A stretch of 64,000 bases of DNA from Paramyrothecium sp. XJ0827 (lineage: Eukaryota > Ascomycota > Sordariomycetes > Hypocreales > Stachybotryaceae). The stretch covers positions 2,542,001 through 2,606,000 of the forward strand of contig JAJFPB010000008.1 of the NCBI GenBank assembly GCA_020881915.1. The letters run 5' to 3'. A program made the translations under genes and the position numbers. Under the pieces are notes generated by a model. It saw only the letters and a list, made by a program, of their open reading frames with translations. It was not told where the DNA came from and searched no databases. Positions 29,964 to 40,910 of the stretch are shown here, in pieces (position 1 is the stretch's first letter; each line of letters opens with the position of its first letter).

Positions 29964-32303
29964 TCATTCAATCGAGATGTGAAGGACTTTAAGACCTATA
30001 TCCAAGGCCTCCCCGTTCATCAATCCATGAACATAGCAAGGACCGACCAATTTGTACCGGCGTTCGCTTTCTGCTACCGGCCGAAAGACAAACGGCATGT
30101 TGGCGCCTTTCACGAAGCATATCTGGTCCGTCATGACCGCCGCCTTCGGCACCATTCCAAGATATCCATCCCGGGTTCGTGCGGGTTTCAAGCCGAGGAT
30201 AGTGTTCTTGAAGCACTTCAGCCACATGCTCCTCGCCATCATGTCGACGATCCTTTCCAGCTGCTCGGGGCTGTACTCGCCAGAAAACTTTGTCTCCTCC
30301 ATGACCTCACGGAAGTGCCTGTACTGCGACGCAAATTCGGGAGGTGCTTTGCTCGGCTGCATGTTCTTGTCGATGCAGAGTAGCCGCCAGACAACTTCGG
30401 ACCAAGCCTCGCCGTTGAAGTAGGCATCTCCGTTGGCACAGATGAATTGGTCGAGCTGTGCAAAGTATGCAGGCCAGTTGATGGTAAATTCGCTTAATTC
30501 AGTTTCTTCCAAGTAGTCACAGTCTGCGAGGTAGTAACCCGACGTGTGAAGGATGTCGTCGTTTCCCAAGGTTAGTTCGGCTGCCACTTTAGTCGCTGCT
30601 TGGTACAGATCTTCAATACCTGTGGACAAAGGGGTCAGTAATGCTCAAATACGCTCATTTCCAAAAACAAGCGTTTGTTCTGAAACCTTTGCGAGATGGA
30701 GAGAAGCATACCTCCTCCAGCAACAATCATTGCGATCGAGCAGTTTGGCCTAGTCCAGTCCGGAGTCCATGTAGGCAACTCACTGTCCATGCCGTTATCG
30801 CTCAAACCGAAAGCCATCCTGGTTCGTGGTCTCGCACTCCCCCAGTCCCGATTTTGGGCGAAGCCAGGAGGCGAGGACGGCCACATCCAACAGTGGTAGA
30901 GCAGCTTAATCCCTTGACCTTGCTCGACCAGAAGGCGCGAAAAACGTAGAGCTACCTTCGCTGCTGGCTCGTCGTAATCAGGACGAAAATTGTACTGGTT
31001 GATGTCTCTCGAAATACCCAGTAGCGCGTATATGCGATCTCGAGGGTCTGTTGATTCACATTGGAAAGTCATGCGAAGAAGTTCGAGGATGTCGTGGGTG
31101 CTAGGGAGCAAATCTTCAAAGCTTGGTCCCAGCTGCTCCCGTAATAAGGCTTCCAACACAATTAGGAGGTGCGGGTTGTCCCGATAGACCTGGAACACCT
31201 CCTGCATTTCTGTTGGCAATCCCATATAGTGGATGATGTCCGTCCACCCTTCGTGAGAGTCCGCAAAGCTTCTGAACAATTCCAGAACTGAAGTTCCAGC
31301 TCTTCTTCGTGCTCTTAGTTTTAGCATGACTTGTCATTCAGGTCAGCAAGTTCTGCATCAAAGAAATGGGACTGGCTTCGGCGATATCATGTGCTGACCT
31401 CACGCATCCTCAATGAGTTCACTAAAAGCACTTACATGATGCATTTCCGGCTGCATATTCAGCATCCATGAGTACGTTGGGGTCTTTCACGCCTTCAAAG
31501 AAGTCAGTCAGCATGCCAAGTTTGGTCATCTTTTCCGTCGCAACGTTGAGGGGCTGCCAATCCAACTCCGATTCGCCACAGATGAAGACGATTTCTCGAC
31601 CCAATGTTACTTCCTGGACAACCCAGATACGGCTAAACCAAGGCCTGAGCCAAAACTTCAACAGAGCTGCCCAAGCTGGGTCTGTTCTTCGTGGAAGACC
31701 AGCCATTTGGAGCAAGTACGAGGGGATAGAAACAGCAGAGGCATGGCGCAGGTCTGCCTTTGCTAGTTTGCCGAGCAGTTCCATGGCGTCTTCGCTATCA
31801 TCCGCTGGTTCCCCCAAGTAAACCAGAACCTTTGTCGCTGACGTGTATATCTCTGGCATAAGGACAATCTGTTTCGACTTCTCCTGTAGGTCTTTTTGGT
31901 TTATGCAAATGGCATCCGCCCAAATAAAGCGTGCTTGATCCCCCCATCGCAATCTCCTCAGGGCGCTGCTGAGCGATTCAGTGATTGGTAGCTGGTATCC
32001 GTCCAGTTCGAGGGTACATTCCATGCTAGGATCACCCCAGCAGTATGACAATGCTTCGTAAACGGCCTCTTGTAACTCCGCCTGGTGAAGTGAGCCACTG
32101 AGCGGATCGTCGTTGGCCCCGGGATGCAGAAGTAGCAGACGAATAGTTGCTTCTTTATCGATTGGAGAGTACTGAAACATTTCCTGACGGTTAGACTCCG
32201 GCTGTTGAATCTTCTCTCTGTCTCCATGATTCGAAATTTCGCCTATTACAAGATGCTCCATCTTTTTCGATAGATATTGCGCAGAGTCGCCGGAATCTGC
32301 CAT
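29964..32303 (-). CDS. HET-domain protein, YCWG type
   Basis: Three exons (32303-31436, 31329-30712, 30619-29964) give 713 residues. The HET domain lies at about residues 80-230: YEALSYCWGDPSMECTLELD, RFIWADAICINQKDLQEKSK and KVLVYLGEPADDSEDAMELL, followed by WFSRIWVVQEVTLGREIVF. Exon 2 holds the TDPRDRIYALLGISRDINQY and LPTWTPDW motifs typical of the second half of these proteins, and exon 3 the usual GYLGMVPKAAV segment and the C-terminal LVGPCYVHGLMNGEAL. This is a different HET subfamily from the genes at 20640 and 23558 (YCWG rather than SHTW). The start at 32303 is the first ATG; the frame is open upstream from a TTG. Intron 1 (106 bp) is longer than most in the window. Role: allorecognition or programmed cell death, trigger unknown. 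Confidence 0.88.
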
Positions 32304-33737
32304 CTTGAGTGGTTGAAGCAGTGGTGGGGGATAGCTTTCGCCTCTGAATCTCGCTTCTGGTATAGCAGGATCCGACACCGAGCCACTGAAATCTTGCGGC
32401 CTAAGATGACGATGACAGAGTTGATTTGCCAACAAAAAGAGAAAATGGGGGTTTGTAAAGTCCCTGAATCAGTGGGCTGTGTCTGCCTCCCTGGCTCAAA
32501 GCTGAAAATTATCGACCCCCGCTTCAAGCATCGCCAGCATCCACCACTTTTGCAAGGGGACACGTCTGTTTTTCCATTTACATCAAGTGGACATGCACGC
32601 AAGACCAGCAAATCCCGTCAAACTAACAGGTCGCCTCAGTTGCTGATACGAGGCGGCTCGCCATTTGGTGGTAAACTATATTGACGGAAATGTGCAGAAT
32701 TTATTCGCCTGCATGATATCGCGTAGTGTCCCGACTTGGGTGATCCAGGATGATGACGCAGCAGGTGCGGAAGAGGAACGTGACTAGGCAGATTCGGTAG
32801 GCGTAATTTACGATCACTCAACCAGGAAGTGGTGTCTCAATCCAGAGTTGTGTAATGGTGGTGGTTGTCTTCTTAACTTATGCAACATCGACGTGTGCAC
32901 GAAAGCAATTTTTTTTCCCTTACACTCTGCCCCGTTGATGACGGATGGGCGCCTACTATGCGGGTAGAGAGCACCTTAAACGCCATCTACCATGGTATTA
33001 ATACAGAATCTTTTAGCTTGTGAACCGTCAATCCGTTATCGGTATGTATCTCTGTTCGGCCCTACTAAACTCAGCTACCCTGGAGACGAAGCGATGATAA
33101 AACACAGGATATACCACGTTCATTGAGAGATAAGGAAGAGTGAGAGCATTCTTCATCAACCCATAGAAAATGACTTCTTCACAGTTGAGGGCCTTGAGCT
33201 ATTGCTCACCACGCTTCGCGACTTGGTGGGATTTATGGTAGAAATCGCGTCATCTAGGGGCAAAAGAATTGCACACCAAGTCAAAAACTGGTAGTGCACA
33301 GTCCAATAATCACCCGTTTAGTAATTGCGGAATCCTTACTTCAGTTTCTCGGTTTACGTGGGCAAGAGGAGCATGGATCAGAGACCCTAGATTTGTTGGT
33401 TACGGACATTGACATAAACTACATCTGATTTGCGTGGCTGGATGTACGGTATATCTTATGCATGGATGTTCTTGGGGTGAAGTTGCACTTCGCTAGCCAT
33501 TTCGTTTATTTTCGGTCACTCAAAAGATGGCTCAGCTTTAACGGTCTTATTTCAAAGGCCCACTTGTACACTTAATAAGAGCAGCTGACGTTCCGGCCAA
33601 GAACTTGACTGTCAAATTCTGAATCATATTATGCTCCTCTTGAAAGGCATCTGATGGAACTCATTGTTCCAAAGTGGATGGATACAGTGGCAAGGTAACT
33701 AGTCTCTCCGTACCAAATAATGTGCTAGTTGGTATAC
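32304..33737. other. Intergenic
   Basis: 1.4 kb without a supported gene. The left part is the promoter of the HET gene. Short frames have no motifs. Confidence 0.35.
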
Positions 33738-34514
33738 TCAGAACATGCCGAAATTCCTGACAGCACCCGAGTCCTGAGTCTCGGTCACTACTGCACCGGA
33801 AACAGCAATATCACTGATGGTTGAACCAACAGTGGTCGTGCTAGCCCAATTCAACGGCTCAAAGACTTGTTTTGCCTCAAAAACACTGATTAGGCCTTTT
33901 CCGCCACAAACAGTCGTCTGGTTGCCACTGCATGGCAAGTCACAGTCGGCCTGGTTAGGAGCCCAGTTCTCGAGAATGGAATTGCTGCACCAGCAGTGGT
34001 CACCCCCTTGGAGGCCTGCGAAGCGCCTGTCCTGAAGGTAGCAATCATGCTGGCATTTGGGTATCGTCAAAACCGGATCACCACCAGGGGGGCTGATTTG
34101 CTTCTCCAGAATCGGTGCTATGCTGCTCTCAACATAACAACCTTTCTCATGCCACATGGTGGGAGAGGGTGGGAGCCTTGTAGTCGTGGTAGTAGGAGCT
34201 GGCTTGAACGTCGTGGTGGCTTGTGTTGTCGTGACATTGTTTAGCCTCTCCAGCGTGACAATGCAGTAGGACTGCCACTCCCTCCAGGGCTTGCAATCGA
34301 GGCCGACCGAGGGGTTCCATTCAGAGAACTGCTCGGGGCTGATGTCGAAAAAGTCCCGAACATACTCGCACGACTCGCCGCGGGTGTTCGCGTACCACTC
34401 GACGCAATCCTTTGCAGTTGCGGGATCCCAATCCAACGTTGGATATCTGGTCCCAATGACCAAACGCACGCAATTGGCGAGCGCCACTAGGACGCGCAGG
34501 AACGAGGTGTTCAT
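33738..34514 (-). CDS. Secreted LysM and WSC domain protein
   Basis: Single exon, 258 residues from ATG 34514. Residues 1-21 are a signal peptide (MNTSFLRVLVALANCVRLVI). A LysM-like module follows at 31-87, starting ATAKDCVEWYANTRGESCEY, then FFDISPEQFSEWNPSVGLDC and ending YCIVT. A Thr/Pro linker rich in TTT links to a WSC module at about 120-215 with eight cysteines (KGCYVES, CQHDCYLQDRRFAGLQGGDH, CWCSN, DCDLPCSGNQTTVCGGKG). LysM binds chitin or its fragments and WSC binds cell-wall glycans, so a wall-associated or chitin-masking role is likely (inference). The frame is open for 134 more codons upstream to an ATG at 34916, but that would bury the signal peptide inside the protein. Confidence 0.8.
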   Translation of the reverse strand: MNTSFLRVLVALANCVRLVIGTRYPTLDWDPATAKDCVEWYANTRGESCEYVRDFFDISPEQFSEWNPSVGLDCKPWREWQSYCIVTLERLNNVTTTQATTTFKPAPTTTTTRLPPSPTMWHEKGCYVESSIAPILEKQISPPGGDPVLTIPKCQHDCYLQDRRFAGLQGGDHCWCSNSILENWAPNQADCDLPCSGNQTTVCGGKGLISVFEAKQVFEPLNWASTTTVGSTISDIAVSGAVVTETQDSGAVRNFGMF

Positions 34515-35302
34515 GGTCAAGGCTGGCATTGACGACGCCAGGCCCAAGACGAGTAGAAGGGCAAGAGCCGATTGAGGTTCAGAACTAGTAGGCAAAGTGG
34601 CTAATAAGTCGACAGCGTCAAGGGCAACAGTCGTTATGGTGGGAGACTCTAGATGGGTATTATTATCCTTCTTGCAAATGGTTTCCCACGGCTTTCGTCT
34701 TCTTCTTTTTTTCGTATCGACCCACAACCATTTCCGCCCTGATCCTCGTTCGACCCCAGCCGCAACCTGCGCCACTGACTTAAGCCGTAAACGTGGATTG
34801 TAACCTCGTTCGACCCTGTTGCGGGCAGAAACTAGTCTTAGGTTGGTCGACCAGGGGAGACCAACAGCATAAACTAGTGGATCTCGCCCGAGATGGTCAA
34901 CGTTTGCCTTCCGCATTGAGAAGTCTTAAAGTCTAGGGCGAGAAAATGAGGCCCGCCCAGCGTAGATGGGTAGTACCAACTGCATAGACATGGGAGATTA
35001 TTAGACGCTCGCTGCACTAGCTACATCGACAGGTGGAGATACAAACGTCCCAGAGTCCCACTTACATGAGCAGCCGCATCGAATTCTCACCACCGCCACC
35101 CCTTCAGCTCAGGACTACATCAATTCCACAAATTGCTAGTCTTCTGTCCATTGGCTGCCAGAACAATATTATTCAAGGACAGAAGACGCGACTTCTATTT
35201 TCCTGTCTCCAGCGTTGCGACATATGAGCCAATCTTCTCTGCTCTCCGTACCAGTCATTGTCACGGAAGCAGGTCTCCTCTTAGCGAGGCCTGGCTAATG
35301 TC
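34515..35302. other. Divergent intergenic region
   Basis: Between the LysM-WSC (-) and 2EXR (+) genes. A 13-bp direct repeat cctcgttcgaccc occurs at 34744-34756 and 34804-34816, 60 bp apart. The minus frame of the LysM-WSC gene stays open through much of this stretch. Confidence 0.4.
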
Positions 35303-35911
35303 ATGGCCACTTTCCACTACTTTGCACGTCTCTCCGCGGAGATTCGGGCCAGGATCTGGAAGTTCACCGTCGAGCCGCGTGTTGTTGAGGTTCGCGTTGA
35401 CCGCAAATCACCTGTCCGCCGGTTGCTATCGCCGACGCCGGTCCCGACAATATTACAGGCTTGCTGTGAAGCCCGAGGTTTGGGACTCTACGAGCAAGCC
35501 TTCTCAGCCACGGCTGAGGACCACGGAGCCGAGATCAGATATTTCTGGGTGAACTTCGAGATTGACATTATATCTATCGGTAAAGACAATTTTCGGAAGT
35601 TCCGAATGGATGCGCCACGCATTCGACGTCTCGGATTTGAGCGTGAGATGGATGAATTTTTTATGTACATGGAACCCAAGGATTTGTCACTCTATGTTAA
35701 CCTCCAAGAAATCCATATCCTTTGCCTTGATCATTTGGACTACTGGTATGAGTTCAACTGTTTTCCATGGAAAAGGGAGAATATATGGCTCACTGAAAAA
35801 TCGACGGGTCGCGTGATGACTGTCTGCGAATTGGACAAGTCGATCAATGACCCGATCGAAGAACAAATCGAGAGGGAGGTGCAGGAAATGGTAGACAAGT
35901 TATTTGATTGA
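35303..35911 (+). CDS. 2EXR-domain protein
   Basis: Single exon, 202 residues. The N-terminal 2EXR (F-box-like) motif is complete: FHYFARLSAEIRARIWKFTV, then PRVVEVR, and PVPTILQACCEARGLGLYEQ. The rest is typical of these short fungal proteins, with RRLGFEREMDEFFMYMEPK and LQEIHILCLD. This is a large lineage-expanded family of unknown function, possibly tied to protein-protein contacts. The stop is only 31 bp from the stop of the convergent small secreted protein gene. Confidence 0.85.
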   Translation: MATFHYFARLSAEIRARIWKFTVEPRVVEVRVDRKSPVRRLLSPTPVPTILQACCEARGLGLYEQAFSATAEDHGAEIRYFWVNFEIDIISIGKDNFRKFRMDAPRIRRLGFEREMDEFFMYMEPKDLSLYVNLQEIHILCLDHLDYWYEFNCFPWKRENIWLTEKSTGRVMTVCELDKSINDPIEEQIEREVQEMVDKLFD

Positions 35912-35942
35912 TTGATTGATATACCTTTAATAAAACCTATCC

Positions 35943-36362
35943 TCAAGATATCTGCTTGTCTTCCTTCAAGCTTGCCTCGATTAGATCCAGTGCCTCCTTT
36001 AGAGCCTTGCTTACGCACTCCTTGGCCGCCTTGTCGATGAGTTTCTTCAAGCTCTCTCCGGTGGGTTTTATGTTGTATGTGCAAGTCCCACTCTCTTCGT
36101 GCGTGATCTCAATCTTTGTAACCCCGTCGCGTCCAGTTTTGTACGTGTATCCAAAGGACACCGCTGACTCATTGGCAGGTTCCCGGCCACTGACAAAGCG
36201 ACCATTTCCCTGGCCTGACGATAGCTGTGGGGCCTGGGCTCTTTCCTGTCAGGAAGATTGTTAGTATTGGTGAGGTAAAGCTGAGGAGTGTCGAACCGTG
36301 AGGGTGGGTAATGCTGAAACAGCGCCAACTAGGCCGATGACTGTGATGGCGTTGAGCTTCAT
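35943..36362 (-). CDS. Small secreted protein, 122 aa
   Basis: Two exons (36362-36297, 36245-35943) give 122 residues. Exon 1 is the signal peptide MKLNAITVIGLVGAVSALP. The intron is 51 bp with a less common GTTCGA donor, a ctaac-type branch site and a GACAG acceptor. The mature part has SFGYTYKTGRDGVTKIEITH, a single Cys pair (GTCTYNI, AKECVSKA) and an amphipathic Lys/Glu-rich C-terminal helix. I recognise no domain. Length, signal peptide and orphan character fit an effector or secreted housekeeping peptide. A TATA-like element lies about 100 bp upstream. Confidence 0.75.
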
Positions 36363-36460
36363 CTTGATGCAACTGGAAGTGATAGATTCGAGAGGAATGC
36401 AGGATGTACACTTGGATTGGAGAAAGTTTATCGTGGCACTTCAAGATCTGGGAAGGCTGT

Positions 36461-36466
36461 CTTATA
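36461..36466 (-). promoter_or_regulatory. TATA-like element of the small secreted protein gene
   Basis: On the minus strand the sequence reads catataag about 100 bp upstream of ATG 36362, a normal place for a fungal TATA box. Confidence 0.4.
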
Positions 36467-36467
36467 T

Positions 36468-38307
36468 GCTCTACTAGCTAGCAATGGTTCAATGCTGCAG
36501 CGGTCAGTCAGGCAGTGCATGAATAAAACCTCAGCCGTCTGTAATTGTGGGGAAAGAGAAGCAGGCAGCAACAGGTGCACCTACAAAGAGAGTCATGCAT
36601 GGATAGTAAGAATGTCTTAGATATGTGTTACAAGGGAACAATGAGAGCTTTAGTTCATGAATGCCATCTGACACATCAGTACGCAGAGGGGTAAAACACC
36701 TCACCTGAACTCGTCATCAGGCTGCCGTGTTCACTAGAGTCGCTCTCAAGAAGGCGGTAAGGTGCTGTTGCTACTGTCTGAGACACCAACGACAGTTTCA
36801 AACGTCAATGGCCTAAAGAAAGTGATGTGCATATACGCGATTCAGTGGTTCTCCAAGGCAGTCTTGCTAAGGGATTTGTAGCGCGTACTCCAGTAGAAAA
36901 ACCCAGACGAACTTGTTCAGGCGAGGAAGGGAGGCCAAAAATAGGCCAGATTCTCATTATTTTGGCTGGAAAAACACGACTTAAGAACATGTTGCGTAGA
37001 AGACATGTTTTCTGACCACGTGGTGCTCAAAACACGAGATTTTCGAGGTCTTCCTTTTAGATAGATGCAAATTGCAAATGCTGGTTGTTCCCGCACTAGA
37101 TGGAGACTGGTAATATCCCTCAATCTCATCACGCGTGTCAATTTCGAGCGAGTTTGCTATTGATATCGTGGCGGGCGAGGACATTTGGTGCCTCCACCCA
37201 TGAACCGTACCGTACCGGGTTAGCAATTGACTGGGAGCAAGCATAAGGGTTGGACTGGAAGCCAGTCGACCGAGTGTCTGATACCTGATGAGCATATTAA
37301 TTAATGCCACCGGCTCAAGTGAGACATAGGTTTCCCTCCGAAACCCCGACTTTCACTTACTCCAGGGTAGCTGGGATAAAATCCGTCTCCAAGGTCTTTC
37401 ATCCGTGATGTGGTAGAACTGACCTGTAGGCCGATATATACCTAGTTGAACATCTGCAAGTCTGTTCAGAGCTTGCTGTTGGAACCCTGACCAACCCTGA
37501 CCACTGGCTCGAAAGACGCGAGTTGGGCAGATTGCACAGCAAGACAAGGCAATGCTATCTGTGAACCCTGTTATCATCACCATCCAAGCCACAACGTGCT
37601 GACCACGCGCTACGTGGGGGGACCTAACGATTATCTTTCGGATTCTTCCGAAATACTGATGGCCGAAGAGTGACCCTTAAGTGGAGTGTCTTCCTAGTGG
37701 CCATGCGGCAAAAAAAAAATCTCGTTGTTTGTTTATCCGTGGTGTTTTCACTGAAATCTGCGGTGTGAATGTTCCGAGTGCTAACAAGGGGGGGCTTGTC
37801 ACGACCCGCACCGCTCCACATCAGCCGCTCAAACTTCGTTTTGATTGGCGACACGCTCGCTACGATTCTCGACTAGCCTGGAAGAAACCCTCGGAAGCCT
37901 TAGAAGAGGCCGGCGTAAGCGGCTGAGGCGCGCTATTGAATGCGACCGGATCGGAGCTAAGCCAACTCAAATTCGCAGCAGGGGTCGCTTTGACGATTCA
38001 CCAATCGAGAGCCCTGCTCTGGAGATTTCCAGGGACGTTTAGGGGTTAGTCCTCCCACAACGAGCCTAGATACTCTGGTTCAGCTCAAGATGGGAAATGA
38101 GTTGCTCCATCAAGCAGCTTTGTCCTCGACTCAGACATTCAATAGATTCCCTTCCTGGGTTCCTAATGGATGTATATGAAGGGCATGAGCCGCATTCTGC
38201 GTGCCGACGTCGAGTCTCTTGCTCCGTGTCGCGAATTGACCAGGTTCCACGTCTTGCGTTTTCTCACCTATACATTCTTTTATTAGGCGTGGATCCTCTA
38301 CAGCACA
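36468..38307. other. Long intergenic region
   Basis: 1.8 kb without a supported gene. Short frames occur on both strands but none has a motif or a plausible splice chain. Right end is the promoter of the secreted Thr/Val-rich protein. Confidence 0.35.
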
Positions 38308-39598
38308 ATGAAGTTCTCGGTTACCCTGGCCTCACTGGCCGTTATTGGTGGTGTTCAGGCTGCTGCGGTTCCGCCTTGCAAGGCGTGTAGACAGGACTCA
38401 TGCATGGATGGTACGTAGCCTGAATACATTGCTTTCAAGTCTGTCCCCTGACCAATCATTTCTAGCCATTATCCAGAGTGAATGCGGTGACTACCTCGTC
38501 ATTGTCGAAACTCCTGCTACACAGTAAGTGCGCCGTTGCGATAAATGCACGACGAAATTGACACACTACAGGACGGTCTTCGAGACGGCATACGTCAGCG
38601 TCGTGCCCACTGAAATTTCTCTTCTTACGGTCTCTACTACCGTCATCAACAATGTGACAACCACTGTTCCTGTTGTGGCCTACACTACCGTCGACTACAC
38701 CGTCACCGTGACAGCCGAGGCGACTGCAACCGATGTTGTTTCGGAGACCCGAACCGTGACAGCACAGCCCACCATCACAGCTGTTAAGCGTGCCGATGAG
38801 CCGTCGCAAGAGGACGATTACGATATCCCCGAATACGCTTCTGCTTGCACTGATATCTTCCAATACTCGTCTGCGTGCGACTGTGTTGGCTTCGTCCCCG
38901 GTACCAGCACGGCCCCTGCACCGCTAACGACCAGCACCGTGACATCGACCGTTACGCCGTCCACGAGCATCGTCGTTTCCACCGTGGAAACCGTCGTTGT
39001 TACCGAGACTGGCAGCCCTATCCCCGTCACCGTCACTGTCTCCACCAATCCTGTGTCACAGGCAGTTGAGACCATCACCACCACAACTGTCGTCGCTACG
39101 CTTACGACCGAGGTCGCTTTCACCACCGTGACTCCTGTGCCGGCGCCCACGCCCACCGTCTACCTCTCTATTGACGACGGCAGCCAGCTCGAGGACATAC
39201 GCGTGCCGCCCGGCGCCGAGATTGGAGTCATCGCAACCGTTCGCCAAACCGTCCTCCCAGCGAGGGTGTCCATCAACCCCATCACCGGGGTTGTCACCCT
39301 AATTCAGAACCCGGCCACTACGGTCCCGTACACGCTCTATTACTACGCCCGAAACACCGCTTTCTCCTATATTCAGCTGACGACGGAGCGCGTTGCCAAT
39401 ATCCTCGCCGTTGCCAGACTTCAATGCCGCTTGGACGCAGACAATACCTTCACGTGCACCGATAATGGCAATGAGTTCGAGCTGTGGCTGTGTGGAAGAC
39501 ATTTGGCCGCGGTTTGGGATAGCCAGGGCGAGGTGTTTACGAGATCGTGTGCGAATGGAGCAGCACGCAAGGTTACGCTCAGGGCCACTGCTGCTTGA
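38308..39598 (+). CDS. Secreted Thr/Val-rich cell-surface protein
   Basis: Three exons (38308-38410, 38466-38523, 38572-39598) give 395 residues. Residues 1-19 are a signal peptide (MKFSVTLASLAVIGGVQAA). Two Cys-rich turns (PPCKACRQDSCMD, QSECGDY) come next. Residues 55-125 and 150-220 are long Thr/Val repeats with YTTVDYTVTVTAEA and TSTVTSTVTPSTSIVV character, likely O-glycosylated stalks. The C-terminal 160 residues form a globular part (VYLSIDDGSQLEDIRVPPGA, TLYYYARNTAFSYIQLTTE) with cysteines in LQCRLDADNTFTC and LWLCG. A KR site (VKRADE) could be cut by a Kex2-like protease. No GPI signal is seen. It is probably a wall-associated or secreted surface protein. Confidence 0.85.
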
Positions 39599-39980
39599 TC
39601 ATTGCAGCATTTGAGCAACCGGAGCGATCTAATGTCAGCCAAGAGAAGATGATTGCTATCAAGTCCAAACTGGACCACAGCGGAAGTAAATCAATGTCAA
39701 GCAAGGGTTCAAAATCATACTTGCTACATCGAGCATATTTGAGTCCTCGAAAATGTTTCGTGTCTATAATATTTAATGTCCCTAGGATGAGACCACCATT
39801 TCCTCTCTCAGTAGAGGCATGGACAAAGTATGCACATACAAGTACATAGCCAACACAGGAGTTAAAATTATTCAAATGTCCATGGATACTAAACTGCTAT
39901 GATTAAAACTCAATCTGCCATCTCTTCTGTACCGATTTTTCTGCATCTATAACGCGCTTCGCAAAGTTGGATTGTTGAAG
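39599..39980. other. Intergenic
   Basis: No feature seen. Confidence 0.35.
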
Positions 39981-40463
39981 ATGACTCTGTTGAAATCGGC
40001 TATACCATACCGGATTAGATGTGGTATCCAGCCAGAATCTGTAGAGAAGCCTGCCTCAGTTTGTGAAGATACTTTACCGTTTGACGGATGTTTTCATCTT
40101 GTCACAGGGGAGTACCCGAATTCAGGGCACTCGATATTTGATGATGCGCCCATAAGATTGAGAGTCAAGGATATGATCCCACAAGATCTCCTGAAAAAAT
40201 TAGCAACCATCGTTTTCTTTCACGACCATATATCCCTGAAGAAAGATCGTTGTCCAATAACTTCTGGTTGGCTCCCTCTTTTCGCCCACCAATGGGGCGT
40301 TGTTGAGACGAGGCGGCCGAAAAGAATCAGAACACTGAACTCCTCCTACGAAATGGGCAGCGATACGGTAGGCCTACATCATCCCTTGCATTTCTTTATT
40401 TAGCTGCAGTCGCTGAAACAGCTCCTCGCAGATGTCAATGCTATTCTAGGCTGGTTAGCCTGA
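39981..40463 (+). CDS. Possible small hypothetical gene
   Basis: ATG at 39981 opens a 129-codon frame (39981-40367). If a 42-bp intron is removed (GTAGGC donor, CTGCAG acceptor), it continues through 40410-40463 with SLKQLLADVNAILGWLA and a TGA, giving 146 residues. Unspliced, the frame stops at 40403. No domain is recognised and the proposed intron is at the short end for fungi. It may be a chance frame or a fragment of a longer gene. Confidence 0.3.
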
Positions 40464-40910
40464 TGGCACCACGAGGGCAGGCCCAGTTCATGCAAATTGA
40501 ATAACCAAATTCATCAATACGCCAATCAGGACCTCGAAAGGAAGAGATTAGCATGGGACTTGAGCAAGGTGGCTGATGCAGGATTTACCAAAACAGAACA
40601 TTTGCGCACATCACCCAGCGCATGCTCCTTTAGTTGAGAATAATCGCCGCTTACATGAATCCTAGCATCAGCCCCCGGGGTTAAGTGTCCATAGATAATG
40701 TAGTTATCAGAGTCGACAATGTACCGCGTCCTTTCAGGTCCCTCAACTATCCAAAACTCACTTTTAGTCGTTCATTAAGTAATTTGCATTTGCGACACAT
40801 ATTATTCTCCTTTTTTGTCTCCCTGCCGGGGATCAACATCAAAAATACAACGAGCGAGCCCAAACCACCCCAAACTCGAACGACGAGCGGTCCAGTTCCT
40901 TGCTGATCCG
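40464..40910. other. Intergenic, promoter of the lectin-like gene
   Basis: No gene or repeat is seen. Confidence 0.35.

Noticed and set aside
34515..34916. 134-residue N-terminal extension of the LysM-WSC protein
   Set aside because: It has an ATG but would place the signal peptide inside the protein, and its sequence is Arg-rich and unlike the family. Not fully excluded.
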